This document shows, piece by piece, positions 1-11,177 of a stretch of 64,000 nucleotides of DNA. Each line of letters starts with the position of its first letter. Within the stretch, counting starts at the first letter, position 1. The DNA lies in contig NW_017386031.1 in the NCBI RefSeq assembly GCF_000237925.1, forward strand, positions 558,001-622,000. Direction: 5' to 3'. Both the position numbers and the translations under genes were made by a program. The notes under the pieces are model-generated. The model worked only from the letters and a program-made list of their open reading frames with translations, had not been told where the DNA came from and did no database searches. This DNA comes from Schistosoma mansoni. Its lineage: Eukaryota > Platyhelminthes > Trematoda > Strigeidida > Schistosomatidae.

Positions 1-1240
1 AAAAATCCTGGAAAGTCACTTGGACTAGCTCAGCCGGCAGCAACAACTCTCAAGGAGAAGTTGTGTCTACGGTCGACTCTGTGTGTTACCTCTTAGGTTT
101 GTGTTGGAGCTAAACTTAAGTAGGTGTTTAAGGGGATGTCCAGAAGTACTAAAGATATTGCGAGACGCCTATACTCTACTGGGTTAAGGTATATTGACTG
201 TAGGCGTTCTTGTTAAGGCGTGAATTTGAGTCCCCGAACTGATTTCGTAGCTCATTTTGGGATATGTTCCAGAGTGTCCTTATCCTTTTGGAGTGAGTGC
301 TGAGATACTATTTTTTCGTATTCTAAATTGGGAGGAATAAAACTGATGAAGATTATGAGGAAGCTTTTAACGTCAAACTGGCCAAAAAATGCGCTTCAAT
401 GTTATCAGTGCATGATTTGCTCGAAAGGCATTTTTGTCACATTTAGCGTATAACTTCAAATCGTTGGATATCAACACTCATAAAACTTTTTCAACTTTGG
501 ATACTTCCTAAGATGTAACTGTAGTCTGCAACATATCTCAGATGGACTACTTTACACTTTGAAGTCATAGAGTTACGTCCGTTGCCATCTGGCCAACTTT
601 GAAGTGCCAGTTTATCCTCTTATTTGCATATCTCTCTCCAAAGTTTCATATCATCATCAAAAATTGATGCGTGAAACGATACCTGTTGTAGAAGATCGTT
701 TATATAAATCAAGAAAAGAAGAGGTTGAAGTACTGAACCCTGGGAGACCCCACTAGGACATTCCATAGCCTGAGAGGAAGGGAAGTTAACTCTGATCTTA
801 AAATGTCGATTTTTTAGATATGAAGTTAGCCAGTCAATTAGAGGTGGTCTGATGCACAATAGTTTGAACGTATTGATAAGACATATATGGTTGATCTTTT
901 CAAAAGCTTTTGAGAAGCCAAGGTAAATGACGTCAACCTTCCCCTTGCGACCAAGGATGGTCGTCCATCTGTCCACGTCAGTCAGCAGGTTGGTTATACA
1001 AGAGTGACCCTTCCTGAAACCATGCTATTAGGGTGAAAATAAGTTTAAGGATAATAAATAATCGTGTATACCGTCGCATATCAGGGACTGAATAATTTTT
1101 GAAGTTATAGAGATAAGGTTCGCCGGTCTGTAGCTTGAAGGTTCGCTACGTCAACCTCTTTGGAAAATTGGTGTAATGTCAGCCAGTTTCCAGTAGTTTG
1201 CCTTGACTTAGCGAGTATGAAAACATCACGCTAAATGGTG
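1..1240 (-). mobile_element. CR1/Jockey-like LINE reverse transcriptase fragment
   Basis: The minus strand encodes pieces of a non-LTR reverse transcriptase. Around 1140-1240 it reads WKLADITPIFQRG and SYRPANLISIT. From 976 down to 620 one open stretch holds LGFSKAFEKINH, PSGVSQGSVLQPLLFLIYINDL and a degenerate catalytic box (FDDD, where this family usually has FADD). From about 480 to the left edge it gives the C-terminal region (PPNLEY, RATK-like and EYRRLAISL). The order matches CR1/Jockey LINEs. Several stops and frame changes make it a dead copy, and it runs off the left edge. It differs from the SR2 copies elsewhere in the window. Confidence 0.8.
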
Positions 1241-1487
1241 TGGCCATGACTGAAGTTGATTCCATCAGTATAGCAGAATGTACCAATATTCGGGCCAGGA
1301 TAAGTGTCTTTTCTTAGATGATGCAGTTTCCGGTACACCAAGTCACCGCTCAAGTTCACTTCGGAACGTCCTGTGCAGTTGCGAGTTAGATTTACAAGGT
1401 ATGGGGTCACTAACCTCATGAACAACCCTCCTCCTTTACTGAGGCTTGGGACCGGTAGTACCTATAGAAGAGCTAAAGGCGGAGTTA
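1241..1487 (-). repeat. SR2-head-type sequence, minus orientation
   Basis: Read on the minus strand it starts with the conserved head motif aactccgcc, followed by ggtcccaagcc and taaaggaggagggtt, like the 5' end of the SR2 copy at 51679. After ctaactcgc it departs from the short heads and continues into a further 140 bases with an open frame that I cannot assign. It abuts the CR1-like LINE. It lies head to head with the plus-oriented head at 1637. Confidence 0.6.
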
Positions 1488-1636
1488 TAATGATATTAAC
1501 AGACAAGTTCATTGAAAATCAATTAGATATCGCATTTAACAATACAAGATGTTTAAATCTCAATAGTATTAAAGTAATAATATCAACTATTAGAAATAAT
1601 CTACCCAACATATATATTACATTATGTGTTAGAATA

Positions 1637-1765
1637 ATTCCACCTGTAGCCCCTCCGGAGGCTACTATCGGTCCTAAGCCCGGATAAAGGAGGAGGGTTT
1701 GGCATGGGGTTACTGACCCATCCTGTAGAAAACTAACTCACTTAAAACAACGCTAACCAGAAAAT
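1637..1765 (+). mobile_element. Mini SR2 head element with target-site duplication
   Basis: A 129-bp copy of the SR2 5' head (cacctgtagcccc to cgctaaccag) without any LINE body. It is flanked by atgtgttagaata (1624-1636) and atgcgttaggata (1766-1778), a 13-base duplication with two differences. This indicates insertion as a unit by retroposition. Confidence 0.7.
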
Positions 1766-2076
1766 ATGCGTTAGGATATCTGGAGCTGAAGTTCGGTGGA
1801 TTTTTCAATGTTTATCAATGACTAGGTACATAGCCAACAGAAAGCTTCGACTAAAGAATCCAAATATTGACGAATTGATGATATTATACTAGAAATAACT
1901 AGTAAATCAAAGGTTTTTGATTTAACAAGTCTGCCTTGAAGCGTGAAAACCGTAGATTCGATCTTATGCCTAATCTAGTATCTATGCTTAGAATGTGAAG
2001 GGAAACGAGTCTAAAACTTTGTTGTTTTCACTGTTTTAGTACAGATTATCAAAGTAGAATAAACTTAGTGGAAAGT

Positions 2077-2253
2077 GTAAATTCATTCAGTATTGTTTGT
2101 TTGAATCTACCCATCGATGTGTTAGGACTGCATTTGGTCAGTCTCTAATTGGCATGTGTGCATACTGTGCGTATTGTCTCGATATAGCCTTAATTCACAA
2201 GCATTGTAAGCAAAGATGGATAGTGACTAGCAGTGGAAATTGGTTTCAATTAA
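2077..2253 (-). repeat. F1 (Sm-alpha type) SINE, 5'-truncated
   Basis: On the minus strand it runs from the 3' flank of the hammerhead (tttccactgctagtc) through the tail to caaacaatactgaatg. The tRNA head and ribozyme core are missing. Confidence 0.75.
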
Positions 2254-2530
2254 GTCATTTAGATAACATCTCTTCGAATGCCAACACGATACTTAACGAC
2301 AGTCTTCCAGGTAACGTTTAACCGATCAGCTGAAGCTCTCCAATGATTACGAATATACCACTTGACCTGATGGTTAATATAACGAAAAAAAAAATTGTCT
2401 GTTAATCTCCTTTCTTTTCATTCTATTTCATAGTTTTTACATTTAATTAAAGAATATGAACGTGTATTCCTGAAAGGTATGAAAACAAACGATGTGCATG
2501 TTTTGATCGATGTTCCTGTTTACATCTGCC

Positions 2531-2846
2531 TGTTATATCGATCGAGTATGCGTGCCCTGTTTATATATGACGTGATAATTCCCGCCAATCAGAGGGGAGT
2601 GAATTATCGATCAGCGCAATGATACACGAAAAACCGTATTAGCAGTCTTTAGTACCTATCAGTCCTGCTTTCTGCCGAGCCCAGTCAGTTAAGTCCAGAA
2701 TACCAATAACAGCCTCTGCAATATGAATCATTATTCACAAACATACTGAGTTTATATACCAATCAAACTGACCACATTGTACCAATAAAATAGAAAATAA
2801 CATTTTTACAAGATTAGGCCAAATGTGGCTGTGAATAGGGGGAACA
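2531..2846 (-). mobile_element. Solo LTR-like repeat (fossil)
   Basis: About 316 bases beginning TGTTCCCCC and ending ATAACA on the minus strand, with a TATATAAAC box. Related copies lie at 22219 and 27116. The form suggests an LTR of an old element; the family is unassigned and no clean target duplication is seen. Confidence 0.5.
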
Positions 2847-3007
2847 GTAAATAATGGACTAGGGATAACTCAAGAATGGTAAATCGTACAGTAATAGTCT
2901 ATAGGTCAAAATACAACTATTGTTTTGATTAAGGTCACATGTCGTATCTAATTTTCTAGCTTCAATATAGAAAGGAACCAAGTATGTCAAGTAGAATGTT
3001 TTAGTAT

Positions 3008-3292
3008 GTATTGTAGTGAATGAGATCATAAATAGGAACAATCAGAAGTATTTGAACACAAGATCTTTGTAAAACCTGAGAATCATACACTGAATACTTC
3101 ATTTGGAAAATATTAATCAACCGTCTCAAAGTTCATTGTTCCTTTGTTGCCACAGCAATCATTCTTAGTTCTTGTTCTCTTTTCTTCGAATTTTCTTAAC
3201 TGTCTGCCATAAAACAAATCCACTTTCAATTGATGATGCATACTACTTATATCTATCGATATCAGTAGCTCACCACAATATAACGTGAAATC
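3008..3292 (+). repeat. HP repeat (hairpin-ended family)
   Basis: A copy of an interspersed repeat that starts near tgtagtgaatgag, includes tccactttcaattgatg, and ends in an imperfect palindrome (tactacttatatc / gatatcagtagc) followed by a cacc motif. Related copies are at 6533, 20640, 27735 and 37545. Confidence 0.7.
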
Positions 3293-3895
3293 AGTGATTA
3301 ATCAAGCTGATACAAATATTTAGGTCTGTCTATATGGTTGTATTCACTACGGTATATGACTGAACTAATATTGCTCCTGATAAACGATTGACTGTGAGAT
3401 GATACAGAAAATTTGTAGTTGAGAAAGATGGTTTTATTGATTATGTGTTCTCTTACCTATATAGTTAAATCATGTAACGTTCACTGACTAGACAATATTC
3501 TAAGTCAAGACTTTAGACAGAAGTATACGACCGAAATTCTACCGCTACCGTTCACTCCAAACGCCATCGCGTTGATAGAGATTATCAATTCAAACCACTA
3601 TAACCTTTAATATTTTCTTTAAAACGCAAAACCTTACCCAACTTTAAAAACCATAATAGAATATGATTGTTATGAGTGTTGTTAGTTATGTAACCAGTAA
3701 TCATAATTCGTTAATTTTAAAGTTCAACTTTACTGAGTATTATTGTCATAGGCAGTGTCCAAAAGTTTAATACTGATACACTGTGTGCTATACTCTGCCG
3801 CTCTCGACTGACCACTTGAGTGAGAACATAAAGGTAAGTTAGAAAATGCATTATGTTATTGTATAAAATGCACAAATACTCATATATGGGTGAAG
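3293..3895. other. Unassigned AT-rich interval
   Basis: No coding, RNA or repeat call could be supported. A good donor (AAAG followed by GTAAGT, at 3833) is present but I found no convincing exon before it. Confidence 0.5.
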
Positions 3896-4218
3896 TTCAT
3901 ATTCACTTAGTATTGTTTTGTTTGAAACTTCCCATTGATAATTAAGACTGCAATCGATCAGTCTCTTATTGGCATATGTGCGTACTATGTATATTGGCTC
4001 TATAATGCAAGTACATCCGGCTGACGAGTCCTAAATAGGACGAAACGTGCATCAAACTGAATTCCACTGATAGCCACTATCCGTCTTTGCTTATAATACT
4101 TGTGAGTTTAGGCTGTATCGAGGCAATATGCACAGTATGCACATATGCCAATATGAGAATGATCAATTGTAGTCCTAAACATCAATAGGAAGAATCAAAC
4201 AAAAAATACCAAGTGCAT
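3896..4218 (+). repeat. F1 SINE inverted pair around a hammerhead
   Basis: A minus-oriented F1 tail (3896-3995) faces a plus-oriented F1 piece (3998-4218) that holds a hammerhead core (CTGACGAG, stem II, CGAAAC, triplet ATC) and its own tail. The two tails form arms of about 100 bp with the ribozyme between them. Three A residues follow the cleavage triplet and disrupt stem I. Confidence 0.75.
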
Positions 4219-4224
4219 CTACCA

Positions 4225-4415
4225 AAGAATTTTCTTAATCTTGACCATTCTTTCTGCAAATATTCGTCCATGGTTTCCGATTGTTATTGTTCATGCATTT
4301 GCATACCGATTGCGTTACGTTACCGTTCTTTCGTTATCGATCTTCTACTGAAATACATTCAATACCTGACCATCGTTATATACTACTTATGTGGATATAA
4401 GTAGCCCACACCACA
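4225..4415 (+). repeat. HP repeat, subtype B
   Basis: It shares the block gttcatgcatttgcatacc and the terminal tatactacttatgtgg hairpin plus cccacaccac with copies at 18815 and 44935. Confidence 0.65.
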
Positions 4416-4489
4416 ACCTATTAACTTCAATTCACTTCTAATGACCATCGATTGATCTTCTTATTAACCTACTTTTGATTAGATTTCTC

Positions 4490-4550
4490 TCTCTGATTAG
4501 ATTGTTATATACTACTTATGTGAATGTAAGCAACCCACACCACCATACCA
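4490..4550 (+). repeat. HP repeat fragment
   Basis: Only the terminal hairpin block (tatactacttatgtgaatg, acccacaccacc) is kept, about 130 bases after the previous copy. Confidence 0.5.
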
Positions 4551-4887
4551 TCGACTGATCTTCTCATTAAGCTACTTCATCATCAATATCATTATTATTT
4601 CCTGTTTTAAATGTTCTGAATAGATGACACTCTCGTTGCCAAACACCTTTGTCCATAAGATGGATTTGTATCTTTATAAATTGTCCCTTGTTTTGTTTGT
4701 TTACTTGTTACCCATTATTCATTATAGGACAATTTCAGTAGTATAATCATATAATAAACATTCATCATATGATATACATTTAGATGGTATATAAATGTAA
4801 TAGATTAGGTATAGTTTTTCTCTATTATTCTATTCTCATAATGAATTCTAAGTATTACCTTATTATATTCATGATTCTTTTACTTAG

Positions 4888-4901
4888 TAACAAGATAGAA
4901 T
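4888..4901 (+). CDS. Candidate 14-nt micro-exon
   Basis: A pyrimidine-rich acceptor (ttcttttacttag) is followed by 14 nt and a GTAAGT donor. If entered with one base it reads NKIE and leaves one base, which fits the next candidate exon at 6006. There is no paralogue to support it, so chance remains possible. Confidence 0.25.
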
Positions 4902-4957
4902 GTAAGTTTATCCAATTTCTTTGAATAGTAATGTATTTTTAATGTTAAAAAAACTTT

Positions 4958-5252
4958 TGTCAGAAGGGTGGAGGGGTTCAATTCATGAGTTAATTGAAGC
5001 TAGACCATCATGGAAGCACTGGACGGTCATTTCGTCCTATTGTGGGACTCCTCAGCAGGTCGCATCCACAATCCCACCTTGCGACATTCGAACAGAGGAT
5101 CGATCAGTCTAGCGCACGAGCGCTTAGCTTCCAGACCACTGAACTGGATGACATCAGATGGTATTATTATCTATCTTCAATTAAATGAAACGGCCGTCCA
5201 ATGCTTCCAGGTTTTCTATGATGGTCCAGCTTCAATGGACTCATGAATTCAA
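4958..5252. repeat. F2 SINE, inverted chimera
   Basis: A minus-oriented F2 copy (tail, hammerhead, tRNA-like box B, 4958-5165) is followed by a plus-oriented 3' half (gaaacggccgtcca to the tail, 5186-5252). The minus hammerhead keeps CTGAGGA, a perfect stem II, GAAA and a GTC triplet, but stem I is only partly paired. Confidence 0.75.
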
Positions 5253-5551
5253 CTATTAAATTATTATTTAAAATTAGTTTAAGTTTCAAATAGGATGTTG
5301 AAACATTATTCCTATCATAATCTCGAAATTGTTCGGATTTGGTTGGTATTGTCATGTCGTTCACAGTATGAGAAAGTCTTGATATTACCTGAAGAGTAAA
5401 GATCAACACTGATGCAGATATATCGACCCACAATTCAAATAACGAAAATGGAATCGCTTATTCTACTGTTAACCATAATCCAAGGACATTAATTATTAGT
5501 AAAATGGTATGTAGATTGTTGAGTTTCAGATTGATATCATAAATGGGTCAT

Positions 5552-5745
5552 TGTTAGACCATCATTGAAAGCCTCGAAGCACTGTGATGCCGTTTCGTTC
5601 TAGTATTGGACCCCTGAGAAGTGCTCATTGACGATCTTTCACCAAAGGGACTCGAACACAGGATCTTCGATCTCGCGCGTGAATTCCTAACCAACCGACT
5701 GAGCTGGCCGGTATCCAACTATGTTAATGTTTAAATTCAAGAAGT
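5552..5745 (-). repeat. F2 SINE, degenerate
   Basis: Hammerhead region, box B complement (gactcgaacac) and box A region are recognisable; the ribozyme core is mutated. Confidence 0.65.
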
Positions 5746-5887
5746 TATTTATTAGTTATAAGTTAAAATTACTGTTAAAGTTCCATGATATCTTACAAAT
5801 GAACCAGTTATTAGTGATTCAATCCTTATGATTGATGTAAACTAACACGTATTCATCATAATAACATTCATCCAATTTATTGACATA

Positions 5888-5966
5888 ACTCCGCCTGGGT
5901 TGAAGAATGCTAGTCGGCGGCCTACGCTTCATTGGAAGTAACAGGCGTAAGTAAGTAAAAGCAAGT
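5888..5966 (+). mobile_element. 79-bp mini SR2 (head plus tail) with perfect 14-bp duplication
   Basis: It begins actccgcctg, the first bases of the SR2 head, and jumps straight to the last 60 bases of the SR2-b 3' end (gctagtcggcgg, then gtaacaggcgtaagtaagt). It is flanked by aatttattgacata at 5874-5887 and 5967-5980, identical on both sides. It therefore inserted as a unit. Confidence 0.85.
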
Positions 5967-6005
5967 AATTTATTGACATATTCATCATGTGTATTTAATT
6001 TGTAG

Positions 6006-6033
6006 CTGAAGAAGTAGGTGATTCGTCAGAAAA
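6006..6033 (+). CDS. Candidate 28-nt micro-exon
   Basis: Acceptor gtatttaatttgtag, 28 nt, then GTAAGT. Entered with two bases it reads EEVGDSSE and leaves two. Its phase fits the 14-nt candidate at 4888. Lengths of 14 and 28 are not multiples of three, unlike the MEG exons in this window. Confidence 0.25.
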
Positions 6034-6530
6034 GTAAGTGAAGTCATTTTATATAGTAATCCCGTATTCATTCCTAATCTGTAAGATTGTGTATATTCAA
6101 AATACACCAAGTGTTTCTTATTACTTGATCAATACTGAAGATAAATATTAACTGATCATCAGTTTAGATGTTGACAGTTCAAGTATTTACATCTGAATAA
6201 TCTTCATTCTTTTCATGGCATATTACCTGCCAGCAACCACGATATCTTGTACAATCACAGGTTGTACACTTTTCTGAAACGCACAAAATTAGATACCATG
6301 TTGAACATATCTAGATGACAAAAACAGGTAACCCAGATATTCAAGTAGGCTGTCTATATATATTTAGAGTATTTTACCCACAAATCAATTAGCCAGTTAG
6401 TCTTTATCAATGATTTACAAGAACATAATCAAGGTGATGAGGTAATGTGATGATCTACATTCAATGGTTAAACTCCGATTAAGATAAAAGTTTAGAATGT
6501 ATAGTGAATTTAAACAAAACTAAAATCAAA
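6034..6530. other. Unassigned AT-rich interval
   Basis: I see no supported gene or repeat boundary here. Confidence 0.4.
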
Positions 6531-6532
6531 CA

Positions 6533-6765
6533 GACTAGTGTACTGAACGGGAACATAAGCAGAGACAATCTGAGAACCATACAGTATATAGTTCATTTGC
6601 GAAATATCCATCAATTGTTTGAGACTTGACTATTCTTTCACTTCCACAGCCATCATTCTCTGTTCTCGTTCTCGTTTCTTCGATCTGTCGTTATGCATTC
6701 TACTTTCGAGTGATGATAAATACTACTTATATCTGTCGACATGAGTAACACACACCACACTCTTA
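6533..6765 (+). repeat. HP repeat
   Basis: Shares the blocks gaaccatacagtatatag, tccacagccatcattctctg and the terminal hairpin tactacttatatctgtcg with other HP copies, ending acacaccacac. Confidence 0.65.
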
Positions 6766-6999
6766 ATAGAATTCAGAATGAACATTTTATTTTATTTGGG
6801 ACTTGTCAGTTGGATATACCATCATTCTAGTTGATGTTTACTCGGAGACTTGAACCTGAATATTGTTTACTTCAAATGATACCAAGTTATTCATTTATCT
6901 ATTGAATCAATTTGTATCATAATGGCTTTATCAACACAATTCTCATAGTATTTACATTTATTTCATATAACATCAGTTCATCGAACCACAATAATAGAT

Positions 7000-7300
7000 G
7001 GATATTGGCTGGCAGTGGAATCTAGGACGCACATTCCGTCCTATTTGGGATTCTTCAGCTGATTATACCTCTATCCCAAACTTGATGTTCACTCCGGAAC
7101 TCGAACCTTTCGCCTTAAATGTCATCACATTATTCACATACCTACGGATTCTTGATAGCCACCTGCGTTTGCTTAGAAAGCCTGTGACATATGACAATAT
7201 CGAGGCAATCTTCATAGGATGCTCATATTCCAATAAAATACTGATCAATAATATAGCTTACTCAATGCTTTAACATTCAAATTGGTATTACTAAGGTTGA
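7000..7300. repeat. F1 SINE, inverted chimera
   Basis: Minus-oriented hammerhead and tRNA head (7000-7170) joined to a plus-oriented tail (7175-7300, with caatatcgaggcaatc). The ribozyme keeps CTGAAGA but its GAAA box is changed to GGAA. Confidence 0.7.
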
Positions 7301-7439
7301 TTAAGTAAACATGTACAACGATAAATTTATAGTTTTAGATTGAAATAATGATCCTAAAACTCAATATTGAATGACTGAATTTCACAATGATACTGACCAT
7401 TAGAAATATAATCGAACAGCTTAATCTCATATATGACTG

Positions 7440-7620
7440 TTATTTATACTCGACTTCAAGATGGTGATTGGAGATGGTTAACAAGAAACTTTAGATTCTG
7501 GTTTCGTGCTACTTGGCACTCATCAGTAAATTATACCTGTAATCTTGAGGGAACTGATTCTCCTTGACGGATTCGATCCCGGGTCACTCAGCTTTACAGT
7601 CAGAGACTTAGAAGAATATT
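7440..7620 (-). repeat. F3 tRNA-headed SINE
   Basis: On the minus strand: a box B-like gggatcgaatccg after a tRNA-like head, then a hammerhead, then tagattctggtttcg complement and a cttgttaacc tail. Same order as the copy at 40450-40810. Confidence 0.65.
7491..7531 (-). ncRNA. F3 hammerhead ribozyme with re-paired stem I
   Basis: The minus strand reads CTGATGAG, a perfect stem II (GTGC and GCAC around CAAGTA), GAAA, a weak stem III and the triplet ATC. Stem I pairs TTTA with TAAA, whereas the F3 form inferred from the other copies pairs a CTTG-type strand with CAGG. All core residues are kept. Confidence 0.55.
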
Positions 7621-7984
7621 AGGAATATGATTCTTTGGTTAATTTGTACTGAACTCATTTTGTTTTAATAAATTTTGTTACCATTAGTCAAAAGTCAAAA
7701 AAACCTTGTAAGTTAGATATAACTTTCCAAATCAATTTAGTTAAATGACAAATATATTCCTATTTTTTCTTTATATCTCAATAAGTAGAAGAATTATATT
7801 TCAGAAGTTTCATAACCTAATGTAAGGCACTTCTTCAGGATGAATCAATAACCGATATTAGGTCTGAATACTTTAATGTCAAGTTATTCTTAGTCAGGTT
7901 GAATAAGTATGATCTGACATTCTATTGATTTGTGTGTCAGAATGTGAATACGTAAAATGTATTCATTCATGATATGAAGTAAGG

Positions 7985-8405
7985 AGTTGAGATTGTATGG
8001 TTGGGTGTGTGTGTATTCAATAAAATGGACGAACCAATCAGATTAAAGGTAAAGACTCTTGGGTTTCGGCGCGAAACTCATTCACTTATTTGTTGAAATA
8101 CTATTACGATATTATAAGTGATGTCACTTCGTGATGAATACTCTTCATCTAATTCCTAACCATAACCAATAAGTGTAAATTGTAATTCTAATTTCTCACA
8201 CGGATATAAAATCATCATTTAGTGTTAGTTCGTAAGTGGACATTCTGAAGATCACTTTGTCGTCGCTGGAAAGTCATCTATAAATCATGACACGATCTCG
8301 GTATTCTTTCGATACCACGAAATCACCAACAAATATATCTTATTACAATCATCAACTGCCTTCTGGTTTTTGGCCCAAGAAAGGATCTAACCTAATACAT
8401 GGCAC
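7985..8405 (+). repeat. R5 repeat
   Basis: Longest copy of an unclassified repeat marked by taattcctaaccataacc, cacacggatataaaatc and gaaaggatctaacctaatac. Five other copies lie at 14390, 17890, 21875, 31070 and 45310. Confidence 0.7.
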
Positions 8406-8750
8406 GACATCTTCTTTTAGTGTTGATCTTAGTCGATTGCCATAGATACGCATATATAAAGTTAGTAAACGTAAGTGAAGTTAGTTTGGATCGAACAGAT
8501 CCAATGTTCCCCCTTCCTCAAAACGATACGTTTAAAGTTCTAAACAACTCATATTGACAGTAAGAAATGATAAAATCTATAAACAATCATATTGATCAGA
8601 AAACTGTGATAACATTGAACTTCTGAATGTCATTGAAGGTGTTCCTCCAATATAATATGGTCAAACAGTGTTATGGAACTCGACTTCTCCAGATGTTTAC
8701 ATCCATTTTTAGACTTCATTCGAATAAAATTTTCTAAACTCAGAATTCTT

Positions 8751-9003
8751 TATAAGCAAAGATGGATAGTGGCTAGCAGTGGAATCCAGGACGCGCGTTT
8801 CTTCGTATTTGGGACTCGTCAGCTGAATGTATCTGCATCTCAGGTTTGTTGATGTTTACTCTGGGACTCGAACCCAGTACCGTTCGCTTCAAACGCCATC
8901 GCGAGGCAATACGCACAGTATGCAAATATGGCCAATAAGAGACTGACCAGTTGCAGTCCTAAACATCATTGGGAAGATTCAAACAAACAATACTATGTGA
9001 ATT
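8751..9003. repeat. F1 SINE, inverted chimera
   Basis: Minus-oriented ribozyme plus tRNA head (box B complement ggactcgaacccag) at 8751-8910, followed directly by a plus-oriented tail (gaggcaatacgcacag to caaacaatactatgtg). Ribozyme core residues survive but stem II is mispaired. Confidence 0.75.
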
Positions 9004-9149
9004 CATAATTTATTGTTATCTAAGTGGTACAAATAGGTATCTAACGAAGTTTCCAACAAAACATGTAGTTGAAATAAAAGCCGGGGTACAATCAAGGTCA
9101 GTATTTAAAAACAGTTGGGTTGGAGATTGTTGTTTGTGTATTATAGTCA

Positions 9150-9290
9150 ACGTAGTTTGTACTACTTACGTAGATAGATATAAGTAGTATGTATCCGAAA
9201 GTGAAATAAGGACTCTTGCTAACAGATTAGAAACATGAGGACAAGAGAGGAAAAAAGTCGGTTGGAGTAGCAACAGGAATGAAAGACCAT
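9150..9290 (-). repeat. HP repeat, minus orientation
   Basis: Begins with the hairpin (actacttacgtagatag, atataagtagtatgtatcc) and continues with the complement of the usual HP body. Confidence 0.55.
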
Positions 9291-9489
9291 TGGAGTTTGT
9301 AAGCAGTAACTCGAGGTAGATGTTCGAATGGTATATTTTAGGTATTGTTTTCATATTTTCCAAATCCAAGGTGGGTTCGTTCGCTTCATACAACAAATTG
9401 ATTCACTCTGCCCAAGTCTTCACTCTTCACAGTACTAACAAGAGCATTTGTCACTGAATTCCTGAATACCGTCCATCGTGTTCGAGTAA

Positions 9490-9672
9490 ATAGTAGTGGT
9501 TAAGCGCTCGAGCGCGAAACTGATAGGTTCTGGGTTCGAGTCTTGCGAGGCAGGATCTTGTGTTCGCACTGCTGAGGAGTTCCACGATAGGACGAAACGG
9601 CCGTCCAGAGCTTCCAAGTTTTCCATGGTGATCTAGCTTCAATCGACTCATGATTTCAACTATATAAAAATA
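9490..9672 (+). repeat. F2 SINE with near-intact ribozyme
   Basis: tRNA-like box A region, box B ggttcgagtct, hammerhead, and the tail ttccatggtgatctagc to tgatttcaactat are all present in order. Confidence 0.8.
9566..9611 (+). ncRNA. F2 hammerhead ribozyme
   Basis: Core residues CTGAGGA and GAAA and the GTC triplet are kept. Stem III is the minimal ACG-GC-CGU. Stem II pairs GTTC with GGAC. Stem I pairs GCACTG with CAGAGC with one mismatch. Type I layout. Confidence 0.6.
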
Positions 9673-10025
9673 CCAATTTGTTGATTTAACATTCACGAGA
9701 TATTCAGTATCTTCCTATTTGTTTCTATTGGAGTGAGAAATTGAGTTTACTTTGTTTGTACAGCGGATAAAGCTCCCATGTAAGTTCATACGATTTATTA
9801 TTGATATGAATATAAGTTTAACCTTTACTTCGTGCCTATTTTGAATAGTAAATGAATCTACTATAATGCTGATGGTTTCACACTGTTGAAGAATATAAAG
9901 CCAAACAAGTCTCCAGTATTAGTGCTGTGGTTTATCATTTATTAGCGTTTTATAGCCAGTTAGTTTTCTACAGGATGGTGTCGCTAACCCCGAAAGATTT
10001 ATTCGCAAATGAGGAGACACCAGAG

Positions 10026-10846
10026 TTGTGGATATCTCAGAATCAATTAGACGATTCGGAATTTGCAGATGATCTAGCTCTCCTATACCATACAGACGAA
10101 GACAACAAAAGTAACAGCAGTATCTGCATCAATAGGCCTCAACATACACAAAGGAAAAAGTGAAGTCCTTAAATACAACACGGAGAACCCCAACTCAATC
10201 ACAGTTGATGGTGAAGCCCTGGAAGATGTGGAAGCATTCAAGTAGCTGGAAAGCATCATTGATAAACAAGGAGGATCGGATGCAGATGTAAAGGCGAGGA
10301 TTGGCAAAGCAAGGGCAGCATTCCTACAATTGAAAAACATATGGAACTCAAAAAAACTGTCAACTAATTTCAAAGTCAGAATCTTCAATACGAACGTCAA
10401 GATAGTTCTACTGTACGGAGCTGAAACTTGGAGAACTACTATATCTATGGTCAAGAAGGCACAAGTATTTATAAACAGCTCTCTACACAAAATACTCAAC
10501 ATTCACCGACCGAATACTACCAGCAACAGCGTTTTATGGGAGAGGACAAACCAGCTTCCAGCTGAGGAGGTAATTAGGAAAAGACGTTAGAAGTGGATAA
10601 GACATACATTGTGGAAATCACCAAACTGCATCATGAGGCGTTCCCTAACTCGGAATCTGTAAGGGAAGCAGAAGAGCGGACGGCCAAAGAACACATTACG
10701 GTGGGAGATTGAAGCAAATATGAAAAGGATGAATGTTAGCTGTAAAGAACTGGAGAGCATTGAACAGGACAGGGTTGGATGGAGAATGCTGATGTGCGGC
10801 CTACACTTCTCCGCGAGGGGTAACAGGTGTAAGTAAGTAAGTTATT
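10026..10846 (+). mobile_element. SR2-a (RTE) LINE, 5'-truncated
   Basis: Starts at NQLDDSEFADDLALL, the reverse transcriptase catalytic block, and runs to the family 3' end (aggggtaacaggtgtaagtaagtaag). It retains KNIWNSKKLS, FNTNVKIVLLYGAETW and WERTNQLPAEE segments, with several stops and shifts. RTE copies of this kind are usually 5'-truncated. Confidence 0.85.
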
Positions 10847-11177
10847 ATTTATTATCAGGCCGTTTGAAATTATGACTACATTATTTAACAAGACATTTGA
10901 AGTTAGAAAATATAAATTATTAGATACTGACAGACTGATCATACTATTGTCAAAACACATAAGGATCTAAACTTTTATCTTCAACATCCTCTTAGATGAA
11001 TCAGCCATACAATTTAATTGTCGAGGAGTACCTTCCTGAAATTATTGTATTCTATTACTCAATATAGCGTTCTAAAAATTCATCTTCTGTACAAAAGTCG
11101 TTTGTAAATTCATCCAACACTTGAAGTTGTTTGTTTTCCTGTCTATCCACTTTTAAAAATTTAAGTCATAATTTAAG

